Below are positions 14,998-21,818 of a stretch of DNA of 25,942 nt, one piece after another. The stretch is from assembly GCA_045124465.1 (NCBI GenBank), contig JBGVLV010000005.1:1-25942 (forward strand), given 5' to 3'. The DNA comes from Scatosoma sp045124465. Lineage in GTDB: Bacteria > Bacillota > Clostridia > Christensenellales > Borkfalkiaceae. Every line of letters starts with the position of its first letter. Within the stretch, counting starts at the first letter, position 1. The position numbers were made by a program, and so were the translations under genes. A model generated the notes under the pieces. It saw nothing but the letters and a program-made list of their open reading frames with translations, searched no databases and was not told the origin of the DNA.

Positions 14998-15026
14998 ATT
15001 ATACGCGAAAATGCGGGAAAGGTCAA
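14998..15026 (-). promoter_or_regulatory. Consensus promoter of the vanZ-like unit
   Basis: Minus strand: TTGACC (15021-15026), 17-base spacer, TATAAT (14998-15003). Only seven bases separate the -10 from the ATG at 14990. Confidence 0.8.
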
Positions 15027-15166
15027 TACATTCGGAAGACTTTCTCCCGAAATTTTTTGCGGAATTTTTTCTTGCTTTTCTTTGAAAAAACGGGCAAAAC
15101 CGTCAATTTTTTCCGCGCGTTTGCATATATACTACTGTTATATCATAAAGTCTTTCAGGTGGAATT

Positions 15167-16171
15167 ATGAATTATATCAAAAAAATGTGCATTTTACGAC
15201 AGGTGAAACAGGGGTTCTCGGGCGACGGAAAAGCGCTTTCGGGGCTTATCAAGGTCGAGCAATACGGCAAGAACCTCGCGATCGAGGTTTCCATCATCAA
15301 CTTTGCGCCCCTCGTTTCGGGCGAGTACTACTGTCTTTTATCGGACGGCAAAGGCAGGACGGAAACGCTCGCCCTACGGGGCAAGAGCCTGTTCAATATC
15401 CTTTCCGACCTCGACGTATCGAACGGGTTCTGCGGCGTGATCTGTTACGTGAAAAACGAGATCGTACCCATCGCGTACGGCGTGAACGGGAACGGGTCTT
15501 ACGACTGGCGGAGCATACTCGACGCAACCCTGCCCCCCGTCTTTCCAAAAAAGAGCGAAGAAACTGCCGCCGCCGAAACGTTGGAGGCGGAGCCTGTCGA
15601 GATAGGCGCAGCGGAAACGGTCGAGGAAGAAAAAACGGAGAAAGGCTACGACGACGAAACGGTGGCGACGGAGAATTATTATCGGGAGGAGAAAAATGGA
15701 CAAAGCGTGTTTCAAAAAACTGGCGGCGATGCACACGCTGAAAGCGGAGCTGAAAAACAAGACGAAAAAACGGGGTCTGACGCTACGGAGAATGACGATG
15801 CTGAAAACGTACTCCACCCGTTTGCAAAAGATCCCGACGGATACTACCTGTCCGTAAAGAGCGAGATCGACGAACTGTTCGCCGCTAACCCCAAGGACGA
15901 TACTTTGAAAGGCGCGTTCTCGTGCAGCGAATGGGTGCGGGTCAAGGGCGAGGAAGGCGCGCCGCAATATCTCGTCGGCGTGGTCTACGAGGACGGAAAA
16001 GCGAGGTATATTTGCTACGCGCTCGCGGCGGAAAACAGAAACGAACCGCCCGAAGAGATCGCGGGAGTATGCACGTTCGTTCCCCGCTCGGCGTTTGACG
16101 ACAACGAGGGTTTTTTCGTCATTTTCCAGAGCGCGACCACGGGGGAATGTATCAAGCCCGAACGCGTTTAA
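15167..16171 (+). CDS. Two-domain hypothetical protein with acidic linker, 334 aa
   Basis: No named family recognised. Residues 1-125 form one well-ordered domain (RQVKQGFSGDGKALSGLIKVEQYGKN, SGEYYCLLSDGKGRTE, GFCGVICYVKNEIVPIAYG). Residues about 126-220 are low-complexity and rich in Glu, Ala, Asp and Thr. Residues about 222-334 form a second domain (YYLSVKSEIDELF, CSEWVRVKGEEGAPQYLVGVVYEDGKARYICYAL, EGFFVIFQSATTGECI). No signal peptide or membrane segment, so it is probably cytoplasmic. AGGTGG six bases before the ATG supports the start; no convincing promoter is seen, although TATACT occurs at 15128-15133. It is a single gene upstream of the separately promoted ECF gene. Confidence 0.85.
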   Translation: MNYIKKMCILRQVKQGFSGDGKALSGLIKVEQYGKNLAIEVSIINFAPLVSGEYYCLLSDGKGRTETLALRGKSLFNILSDLDVSNGFCGVICYVKNEIVPIAYGVNGNGSYDWRSILDATLPPVFPKKSEETAAAETLEAEPVEIGAAETVEEEKTEKGYDDETVATENYYREEKNGQSVFQKTGGDAHAESGAEKQDEKTGSDATENDDAENVLHPFAKDPDGYYLSVKSEIDELFAANPKDDTLKGAFSCSEWVRVKGEEGAPQYLVGVVYEDGKARYICYALAAENRNEPPEEIAGVCTFVPRSAFDDNEGFFVIFQSATTGECIKPERV

Positions 16172-16173
16172 GC

Positions 16174-16224
16174 GCGGGCTATTAAAAAAACGCATAGCGG
16201 AAATTCCTTTTTTCTATCGCCCGC
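16174..16224. other. Long imperfect inverted repeat between two plus-strand genes
   Basis: GCGGGC (16174-16179) pairs with GCCCGC (16219-16224); inside, a run of A residues can pair with a run of T residues. Not a classic terminator on either strand because no U tract follows the closing stem. It lies after the 334-aa gene and upstream of the ECF promoter. Confidence 0.4.
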
Positions 16225-16250
16225 AGTCGGGTCTTTCGCGGTAAAAACGC

Positions 16251-16279
16251 TTGACAACGGGAAGTTCGGGGCGTATAAT
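16251..16279 (+). promoter_or_regulatory. Consensus promoter of the ECF transporter gene
   Basis: Perfect TTGACA (16251-16256), 17-base spacer, perfect TATAAT (16274-16279). The leader is only about 25 bases, too short for a riboswitch. Confidence 0.9.
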
Positions 16280-16309
16280 GTTACGTAATCTATAAAATGA
16301 GGTGATATT

Positions 16310-16900
16310 ATGAAAAAAGCGATTTCCCTGCAAGGCGTTTCCCTTGCGAAACAGCTCGCTTTCACCGCGTTGTTCGCGGCGCTTTGCTGTATCGGTACGG
16401 TACTTATCGTCATACCCCTGCCCAACGGGTATTTTAACGTGGGCGACGTGTTCGTACTGCTTTCGGGTTGGTTTTTGGGTCCGATCTACGGAACGGTCGC
16501 CGCGGCGGTCGGCAGCGGGCTTGCCGATATTTTCGGCGGGTTCGCCATCTACGCGCCCGCAACGTTCGTCATCAAAGGCGTGGACGCGTTTTTGGCTTGG
16601 CTCGTTTGGGCGGCGCTCAAAAAGTGCGTGAAAAAACAGTCGCTCGATATTTTGCCCCGTGCGGTATCCGTCGTCGCGGGCGAGGCGTTTATGGTTTTGG
16701 GCTACTTCCTGTTCGAGAGCGCGCTCTATCAAAGTTTCGCAACGGCGGCGCTTTCGCTCCTTGGAAATACCCTTCAAGGCGTTTGTTGCGGCGTTTGCGC
16801 TCTGATCCTGATCGCGGCGCTCTATCCCGTCAAGTCCGTCCGTCGGTTGTTCCCTACCCTCGGTCAGACGGAGCAAACGGAGCAAGAAGAAGAGAAATAA
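16310..16900 (+). CDS. ECF transporter S component
   Basis: A 196-aa integral membrane protein with about five to six helices, matching substrate-binding S components of energy-coupling factor vitamin transporters. Supporting sequence: LAFTALFAALCCIGTVL with small-residue spacing typical of the AxxxA motif that docks on EcfT, LPNGYFNVGDVFVLLSGWFLGPIYG, GSGLADIFGGFAIYAPATFVIKG. The ligand cannot be assigned; the family includes transporters for riboflavin, folate, queuosine precursors and others. No ATPase or T genes are near, so it would use a shared ECF module. GAGGTGA precedes the ATG; the acidic/Gln-rich C-terminus is poorly conserved. Monocistronic, with terminator at 16920-16951. Confidence 0.88.
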   Translation: MKKAISLQGVSLAKQLAFTALFAALCCIGTVLIVIPLPNGYFNVGDVFVLLSGWFLGPIYGTVAAAVGSGLADIFGGFAIYAPATFVIKGVDAFLAWLVWAALKKCVKKQSLDILPRAVSVVAGEAFMVLGYFLFESALYQSFATAALSLLGNTLQGVCCGVCALILIAALYPVKSVRRLFPTLGQTEQTEQEEEK

Positions 16901-16919
16901 TACTTACATAGCGAGAAAA

Positions 16920-16951
16920 AGCCCTCCCGTCACGGGAGGACTTTTATTTTG
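16920..16951. terminator. Bidirectional terminator between convergent genes
   Basis: CCTCCCG (16923-16929), loop TCA, CGGGAGG (16933-16939), followed by TTTTATTTT on plus and by CTTTTTCT on minus. Serves the ECF gene and the 125-aa gene. Confidence 0.9.
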
Positions 16952-17329
16952 TCATAAAGAGATTCCGAAGAAGTCGGCGGGCGAGGAGCGAAGTTCTTCG
17001 AGAAGAAGTTCCGCGAAAAGGTCGCGGCGGTCGCTCAGCGTGGCTTTTTTGAAAAGGTGTTTCCGCTTGAATGTTCGCACGGTCTTGGGGTGGCGTTTTT
17101 CGAGGTCGGGGAAACGGTATTCACCGTTTACGCTCACGACGAGGTGTATCTCGTTCGCGCCCGATACTTCCCGCCAGTCGAAAAAGTCTTTGCCCTTTTT
17201 AAAACGGCAAATATACACGCAGGAGGAGTCCCCGCCTTTTTGATAGAAATATTCGAACGCGAACCCCCTTTCCAGAAAGGGCGCGGTGCGCTTTTTTATT
17301 TCTTCTTCGGATATAAGTTCATTCATCAT
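16952..17329 (-). CDS. Hypothetical protein, 125 aa
   Basis: Unrecognised. A small, charged, soluble protein (KKRTAPFLERGFAFEYFYQKGGDSSCVYICRF, NEIHLVVSVNGEYRFPDLEKRHPKTVRTFKRKHLF) that looks like an alpha/beta domain. Two adjacent ATG codons (17329 and 17326) are possible and neither has a Shine-Dalgarno; the gene starts seven bases after the alaS stop, so it is probably translated by coupling to alaS and transcribed from the alaS promoter. It ends at the bidirectional terminator. Confidence 0.75.
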   Translation of the reverse strand: MMNELISEEEIKKRTAPFLERGFAFEYFYQKGGDSSCVYICRFKKGKDFFDWREVSGANEIHLVVSVNGEYRFPDLEKRHPKTVRTFKRKHLFKKATLSDRRDLFAELLLEELRSSPADFFGISL

Positions 17330-17336
17330 TAATGAT

Positions 17337-19166
17337 TTATTCTAAAATAGCCTTAATTCTACGAATTCCACTCCCGCAGCTCTGCTCCTTCACAATGCGG
17401 AACTTGCCCAGTTCGCCCGTGTTCTCTACGTGCGGTCCGCCGCAGATCTCTTTGGAGAAGTCGCCGATGGTGTACGTTTTCACGCGTTCGCCGTACTTGC
17501 TTTCGAACAATCCCGTGAATCCTTCCGCTTTCGCCTCTTCCAGACTGATCTCTTTCATCACGACGGGGACTTTCTTTTCGATCACTTCGTTGACCATATC
17601 CTCCACCGCTTTGATCTGCTCGGCGGTCATCGGCTGGGGAAGGTTGAAATCGAAACGAAGTCTTTCCTCGGTAATGTTCGAGCCTTTCTGATTGACCTCG
17701 GGCGAGCATACCTTCTTCAACGCCGCGTGCAACAGGTGGGTCGCCGTGTGCAATCTCGTCGTCGCCTCTTTATGGTCGGCAAGCCCGCAGGCGAATTTCT
17801 GTTCGCTGCCCGCTTTGCTCTTGCTCTGGTGTTCTTCGAACGCCGCTTTATACCCGTCCATATCCACGTCGAAACCGCGTTCTTTCGCCATTTCCGCCGT
17901 GATCTCCACAGGGAAACCGTAGGTGTCGTAGAGATGGAACGCCTGTTTGCCGTTGATCCGCGTTTCGGGTACGTATGCGGGGTCTTTCTGCGCCATAAAC
18001 GCGTTCTTGCGCTCGATACCGTTTAAGCATTTTTCGAACTCTTTCAAGCCCTGTTGCAAGGTCTTGGTGAACTTCGCCTCTTCCTTGTCCAGCTCCTCGG
18101 CGATCTTCGCCGCGTTGACTTTGAGTTCGGGATAAACGTCTTGATACTCCTCTATAAACGCTTGCGAGATCTTGGCAAGACTGCCCTCGGGCAGGTCTAT
18201 CTTCCGACCGAACCGAACGGCGCGGCGGATAATTCTACGCAGGATATAGCCTTGATCGGTGTTGGAAGGCACGATCCCCTTTTCGTCGCCGAGCATAAAG
18301 GTCGCCGTGCGCGTATGGTCGAGCAAAACGCGGAACGCTTTCGTCGTTTCCTCATCGTCGCCGTAGTTCTTGCCCGTGAGCGAGGAAATGACCTTGATCG
18401 CGTTTTCGAAAATGTCCGTTTCGTATACGCTCGATTTAACGTTCAAAACGCAGAGCGCGCGTTCCAAGCCCATACCCGTGTCCACGTTCTTTTGCGAAAG
18501 CTCGGCGTACGTGCCGTCCGCCTGTTTATTAAAGCGCATAAACACGTCGTTCCAAATTTCGAGGAACGCGCCGCAGTTACAGTCGGGGTTGCAATTCGGC
18601 GAGCATTTGGGTTTACGGATCACGAACATTTCGGTGTCCGTGCCGCAAGGACCGGTCAGACCCGCAGGTCCCCACCAGTTGTTTTCGCGGGGCATAAAGT
18701 AGATATTTTCTTTCTTGATACCCGCTTTTTCCCAAAGCGCCGCCGCCTCGTCGTCGCGGGGCAGGCTGTCGTCGCCGCCGAATACCGTCACGGCGAGTTG
18801 ATCGGAGGGGATACCCAGGTATTTCTCGTCCGTTAAAAATTCATAGCTCCAAGGGATCATTTCCGCCTTGAAATAATCGCCGAGCGACCAGTTTCCGAGC
18901 ATTTCGAAGAACGTACAATGGCGTTCGTCGCCCACGTCGTCGATGTCGCCCGTCCGCACGCATTTCTGCACGTCGGTGAGCCGTTTGCCCGCGGGGTGCT
19001 TTTCGCCCAAAAGATAGGGCACGAGCGGGTGCATACCCGCCGTCGTGAACAGGACGGTGGGATCGTTTTCGGGGATCAAAGACGCCGACGGGATCACTTT
19101 ATGACCGCGGTCTTTGAAAAAGTTCAGATACATTTCTCTGAGTGCTTGTCCGGTATACGTTTTCAT
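17337..19166 (-). CDS. alaS: Alanine--tRNA ligase, short form lacking the C-Ala domain
   Basis: AlaRS charges tRNA-Ala. The class II catalytic core is complete (LNFFKDRGHKVIPSASL, DPTVLFTTAGM, FFEMLGNWSLGDYFK, GPCGTDTEMF, GLERA). A cysteine cluster KCSPNCNPDCNCG (188-199) interrupts the core. The tRNA-recognition domain and the editing domain follow; the editing metal site is intact: HTATH (His473, His477) and CGGPH (Cys575, His579). The protein stops at SGIRRIKAILE, residue 609, so the coiled-coil and C-Ala domains (usual length about 870 aa) are absent. The natural stop is followed by an unrelated gene, so this is not a truncation by frameshift. Some lineages, notably Patescibacteria, have similar short enzymes. 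GGATAAG precedes the ATG. Confidence 0.96.
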   Translation of the reverse strand: MKTYTGQALREMYLNFFKDRGHKVIPSASLIPENDPTVLFTTAGMHPLVPYLLGEKHPAGKRLTDVQKCVRTGDIDDVGDERHCTFFEMLGNWSLGDYFKAEMIPWSYEFLTDEKYLGIPSDQLAVTVFGGDDSLPRDDEAAALWEKAGIKKENIYFMPRENNWWGPAGLTGPCGTDTEMFVIRKPKCSPNCNPDCNCGAFLEIWNDVFMRFNKQADGTYAELSQKNVDTGMGLERALCVLNVKSSVYETDIFENAIKVISSLTGKNYGDDEETTKAFRVLLDHTRTATFMLGDEKGIVPSNTDQGYILRRIIRRAVRFGRKIDLPEGSLAKISQAFIEEYQDVYPELKVNAAKIAEELDKEEAKFTKTLQQGLKEFEKCLNGIERKNAFMAQKDPAYVPETRINGKQAFHLYDTYGFPVEITAEMAKERGFDVDMDGYKAAFEEHQSKSKAGSEQKFACGLADHKEATTRLHTATHLLHAALKKVCSPEVNQKGSNITEERLRFDFNLPQPMTAEQIKAVEDMVNEVIEKKVPVVMKEISLEEAKAEGFTGLFESKYGERVKTYTIGDFSKEICGGPHVENTGELGKFRIVKEQSCGSGIRRIKAILE

Positions 19167-19197
19167 AATTTCTTATCCTTTGATATTTTTCCTTTAC

Positions 19198-19226
19198 ATT
19201 ATATACGCATGCGCGCGTTTTGTCAA
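19198..19226 (-). promoter_or_regulatory. Consensus promoter of alaS, overlapping the cysS stop codon
   Basis: Minus strand: TTGACA (19221-19226), 17-base spacer, TATAAT (19198-19203). The -35 box lies over the last bases of cysS. The leader is about 25 bases, so there is no T-box for alaS. Confidence 0.88.
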
Positions 19227-20626
19227 GAATTTTTGATCAGTTCGTAGCCCGTTTTGCTATCCTTGACCGCAAACCCCAACGCCGCGAGCTTATCGCGCAG
19301 TTCGTCGCTCTTCGCCCAGTCGCGGTTTTGTCTTGCCGCGAAACGCTCCTCGGCGAGCTTTTTCACCTCTTCGGGGATCTCGTCGCCGCGCGCGCCGTAT
19401 TTCTCCACGTACTCTTTCGCGTTCTTTTTAAAAAAGCCGAGCAGGGAATACGTTTCTCTGAGCTGCGCCGCGTACGCCGCCGCTTTGGTATCGCCCGCCG
19501 CGAGGTATTTTTTGAGTTCCTTAAAATACCCGAACAGATCGGACAGCGCGAGCGCGGTGTTGAAATCGTCGTCCATGCACGCGTTGAACGCCTCGTCGAT
19601 CTTCTTCGCCGACGCCTTGTCTTCGTCCGTCGCCGTGAGGTTCGCCTCGTCCGCCGCCGCTAAAATTTCATAGAAGGACAGAACGTGTTTCGCCGCCTCG
19701 GGGAACAGGTCGTCGGTGATATTGATGTCGTTGCGGTAGTTGGTTTGGAGCAACGCGAATTTGATCGTTTCGTCCGAATATTTTTCGAGCAGGTCGGCGA
19801 GCAACAGGCTGTTGCCGAGGGATTTGCTCATCTTCTGACCGTTGACCTTGATAAGACCGTTATGCGTCCAGTAGCGCACGAACCGTTTGCCCGTGAGCGC
19901 CTCCGTCTGCGCGATCTCGTTTTCGTGGTGCGGGAAGATAAGGTCGCGGCCGCCGCCGTGAATGTCGATCTGTTCGCCGAACGCCGCGCGGTTCATCGCC
20001 GAACATTCGATATGCCAGCCCGGTCTGCCCTTGCCCCAAGGGGAGTCCCAGCAGATCTCGCCTTCTTTCGCGCTCTTCCAAAGCGCGAAGTCGTACGCGT
20101 TCTTTTTCTCGCCGTCGTTATCCACGCGCACGCCGTCGAGCGCGTCCTCCACGTTGCGGTTGGAAAGCTGACCGTAGGCGGGGAAGGTCGCGACGTCGAA
20201 ATATACGTCGCCGTTCTTGGTCGGGTATGCGTGACCCTTTTCGATGAGCGCGGACACGAAGTCGATGATGTTCCCGATATTCTCGGTCGCTTTCAGCCAT
20301 ACGTCGGGATCGTCCACGCAGAACTTGGTCATGATCTTATTGATATTCTCGATCATCATCGCCGCATACTCGTCCGCGGGGATCCCCGTTTCGTGGGATT
20401 TGGCGATGATCTTGTCGTCCACGTCGGTGTAGTTGCGCGCGTACGTTACGTTGTAGCCCGTCTTTTTCAGATATTTACGCATAATATCGTAAATGAGCGC
20501 CTGATACCCGTGACCGATATGCGCCTCGCCCGATACCGTGATACCGCAAGCGTACATTTTCACGTCGTTGCCCGACAACGGCGTGAACGTTTCCTTCTTT
20601 CTCGTAAGCGAATTGTAAATTTTCAT
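19223..20626 (-). CDS. cysS: Cysteine--tRNA ligase
   Basis: 467 aa from the MKIYNSLTRKKE methionine, preceded by GGAG; an upstream extension of 49 codons in the same frame falls in repeat DNA and is rejected. Class I motifs: HIGH at 36-39 (within CGITVSGEAHIGHGYQAL) and KMSKS at 265-269. Zinc ligands Cys27, Cys208 (WHIECSAM) and the HHENE segment are present. CGITV replaces the more usual CGPTV. It is the second gene of cysE-cysS and is expected to share the cysteine T-box upstream of cysE; 180 bases containing two repeats separate the genes. Confidence 0.97.
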   Translation of the reverse strand: MKIYNSLTRKKETFTPLSGNDVKMYACGITVSGEAHIGHGYQALIYDIMRKYLKKTGYNVTYARNYTDVDDKIIAKSHETGIPADEYAAMMIENINKIMTKFCVDDPDVWLKATENIGNIIDFVSALIEKGHAYPTKNGDVYFDVATFPAYGQLSNRNVEDALDGVRVDNDGEKKNAYDFALWKSAKEGEICWDSPWGKGRPGWHIECSAMNRAAFGEQIDIHGGGRDLIFPHHENEIAQTEALTGKRFVRYWTHNGLIKVNGQKMSKSLGNSLLLADLLEKYSDETIKFALLQTNYRNDINITDDLFPEAAKHVLSFYEILAAADEANLTATDEDKASAKKIDEAFNACMDDDFNTALALSDLFGYFKELKKYLAAGDTKAAAYAAQLRETYSLLGFFKKNAKEYVEKYGARGDEIPEEVKKLAEERFAARQNRDWAKSDELRDKLAALGFAVKDSKTGYELIKNS

Positions 20627-20658
20627 ATCCGTTTTTCTCCGTTTTTTATTTCGTCTAA

Positions 20659-20669
20659 TACCTGCCCCC
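20659..20669. repeat. 14-mer repeat, shortened copy 4
   Basis: TACCTGCCCCC identical to the first 11 bases of the 14-mer, then diverging (TTCG). It lies in the cysE-cysS gap. Confidence 0.55.
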
Positions 20670-20709
20670 TTCGTTTCGGGGACAATTCCAACAAAGCAAG
20701 CCGCAAGCA

Positions 20710-20791
20710 AGACAAGGAGCGCGAGGCTTTTCGACAGGAGCGTACAAAAAGTACGCGACTTAGAAAAACGCAACGCGACGCCGTATTGCGT
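20710..20791 (+). repeat. 84-base structured repeat, copy 3 (after cysE)
   Basis: Begins AGACAAGGAGCGCGAGG and ends CGCCGTATTGCGT. First hairpin GCGTAC (20740-20745), loop AAAAA, GTACGC (20751-20756); relative to copy 2 two base pairs changed together. Second hairpin ACGCAA (20768-20773) with TTGCGT (20786-20791). It ends 15 bases from the cysE stop codon. Confidence 0.75.
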
Positions 20792-20806
20792 AGCGGATTC
20801 TTTGTT

Positions 20807-21475
20807 TTATTTCTTTGCGTTTCTTTGTTCCTCGGCGATACGGGCAAGCTCTTTCGCCCGTTCCTCTTTTTGCGCGAGTTCCTCGGCGTTGAGTTCGGCG
20901 TTCAGCGCGACCGTGGCGATGATACCGTTATGTTTATGCTCCCCTTCCGTTTCGGGGTTGCGGATACGCACGATACGCCCGGGCACACCGACGACGGTCG
21001 CGTACGGGGGTACTTCTTTGAGCACGACCGCGCCCGCGCCGATCTTCGCGCCCTTGCCGACGGTGAACCCGCCGAGCACTTTCGCGCCTGCGGAAAGGGT
21101 GACGTTTTCCATAATGGTCGGGTGGCGTTTGCCCCGTTCCTTGCCCGTGCCGCCGAGGGTCACGCCCTGATAGATGACGGTGCCTTTATGCACTTCCGCC
21201 GTTTCGCCGATGACCACGCCCGAACCGTGGTCGATGAACACGCCGCCGTCGATCTTTGCGGCGGGGTGGATCTCGATACCGGTAAAGAACCGAGCCATTT
21301 GGCTGATGATACGCGCCAGAAGTTTGAGTTTGATCTTATGAAAAAAGTACGCGACGCGGTGCCACGAGAGCGCGTGTACGCCAGAGTAGGTAAGCCATAT
21401 TTCGAAAGAGTTACGCGCGGCGGGGTCGTTGATCTTCGCCGCTTTGATGTCCTCTCTGAGGTTTTTGAACCACAT
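20807..21475 (-). CDS. cysE: Serine O-acetyltransferase
   Basis: CysE makes O-acetylserine, the carbon skeleton for cysteine. The 222-aa protein has an N-terminal helical region (WLTYSGVHALSWHRVAYFF with the conserved His) and a left-handed beta-helix of hexapeptide repeats (IEIHPAAKIDGGVFIDHGSGVVIGE, GVTLGGTGKERGKRHPTI), ending in GVPGRIVR. ATG at 21475 is chosen because GGGAGGTG lies eight bases upstream; the in-frame GTG at 21484 overlaps that site. Together with cysS it is under the cysteine T-box at 21498-21779, so expression should rise when tRNA-Cys is uncharged. No O-acetylserine sulfhydrylase gene is in the window. Confidence 0.96.
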   Translation of the reverse strand: MWFKNLREDIKAAKINDPAARNSFEIWLTYSGVHALSWHRVAYFFHKIKLKLLARIISQMARFFTGIEIHPAAKIDGGVFIDHGSGVVIGETAEVHKGTVIYQGVTLGGTGKERGKRHPTIMENVTLSAGAKVLGGFTVGKGAKIGAGAVVLKEVPPYATVVGVPGRIVRIRNPETEGEHKHNGIIATVALNAELNAEELAQKEERAKELARIAEEQRNAKK

Positions 21476-21497
21476 TTTTTTCACCTCCCGTAAAAGT

Positions 21498-21544
21498 AAA
21501 AAACCTTTACACTATGCAGTATTCCATACTACATAATATAAAGG
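21498..21544 (-). terminator. T-box-controlled intrinsic terminator before cysE
   Basis: Minus strand: CCTTTA starts a hairpin of about 19 bp (with G-U pairs and a GGA loop) that closes with TAAAGG and runs into six T residues at 21498-21503. The CCTTTA arm is shared with the antiterminator, making the two structures mutually exclusive. Confidence 0.88.
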
Positions 21545-21779
21545 CGACTTGTTTCGCTGTTCCACTTTACTTCGAAACGCCCGCAAAAAAGGTTACGGGA
21601 ATTTCCTCGTTCGCCCGATAACGGGGGCTATGCCGCAGAGGGTTAGTCTGTCCTCGAACGCGGAAACGCACTTTCGCCGCCTTGCAAAACTTTTCACGCG
21701 CTTTCAGCCTACGGCGCGTTTCTCTGTCCGTTGTTTTGCATAAAAACGGGTACTCTTTCTCCGCTCGGATATTCGATTT
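21498..21779 (-). ncRNA. Cysteine T-box riboswitch (leader of cysE-cysS)
   Basis: A T-box leader senses uncharged tRNA and permits read-through. Stem I is closed by GCGGA (21760-21764) and TCCGC (21660-21664); it carries AAAGAGTA on the 5' side and GCGAAAG on the 3' side, with GGCTGAAA in the apical part. Codon TGC (Cys) at 21668-21670 stands in the specifier position. The antiterminator is TAAAG, bulge TGGAACA (21558-21564), GCGA, loop, TCGC, CTTTA. The TGGA of the bulge would pair with an acceptor end having discriminator U, as in tRNA-Cys. A mutually exclusive terminator follows. Transcription should start near 21779 from the promoter just upstream. A second TGC at 21684-21686 is a less likely specifier. 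Confidence 0.9.
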
Positions 21780-21785
21780 TTATCT

Positions 21786-21814
21786 ATTATACCATTCCGC
21801 GCCGCAAAACGCAA
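21786..21814 (-). promoter_or_regulatory. Promoter of the T-box-cysE-cysS operon
   Basis: Minus strand: TTGCGT (21809-21814), 17-base spacer, TATAAT (21786-21791). It directly follows the stop of the 221-aa gene. Confidence 0.8.
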
Positions 21815-21818
21815 CCGT

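Noticed and set aside
16280..16309. Riboswitch upstream of the ECF S component
   Set aside because: The predicted leader is only about 25 bases.
20627..20773. 49-codon upstream extension of cysS with a hydrophobic stretch
   Set aside because: It is encoded by the 84-base repeat and the 14-mer; CysRS needs no signal peptide and a good start lies downstream.
21476..21484. GTG start for cysE
   Set aside because: It overlaps the Shine-Dalgarno that serves the ATG at 21475.
19685..21493. 602-codon plus-strand open frame opposite cysS and cysE
   Set aside because: It is antisense to two certain genes and crosses repeat DNA; its translation is arginine-rich shadow sequence.
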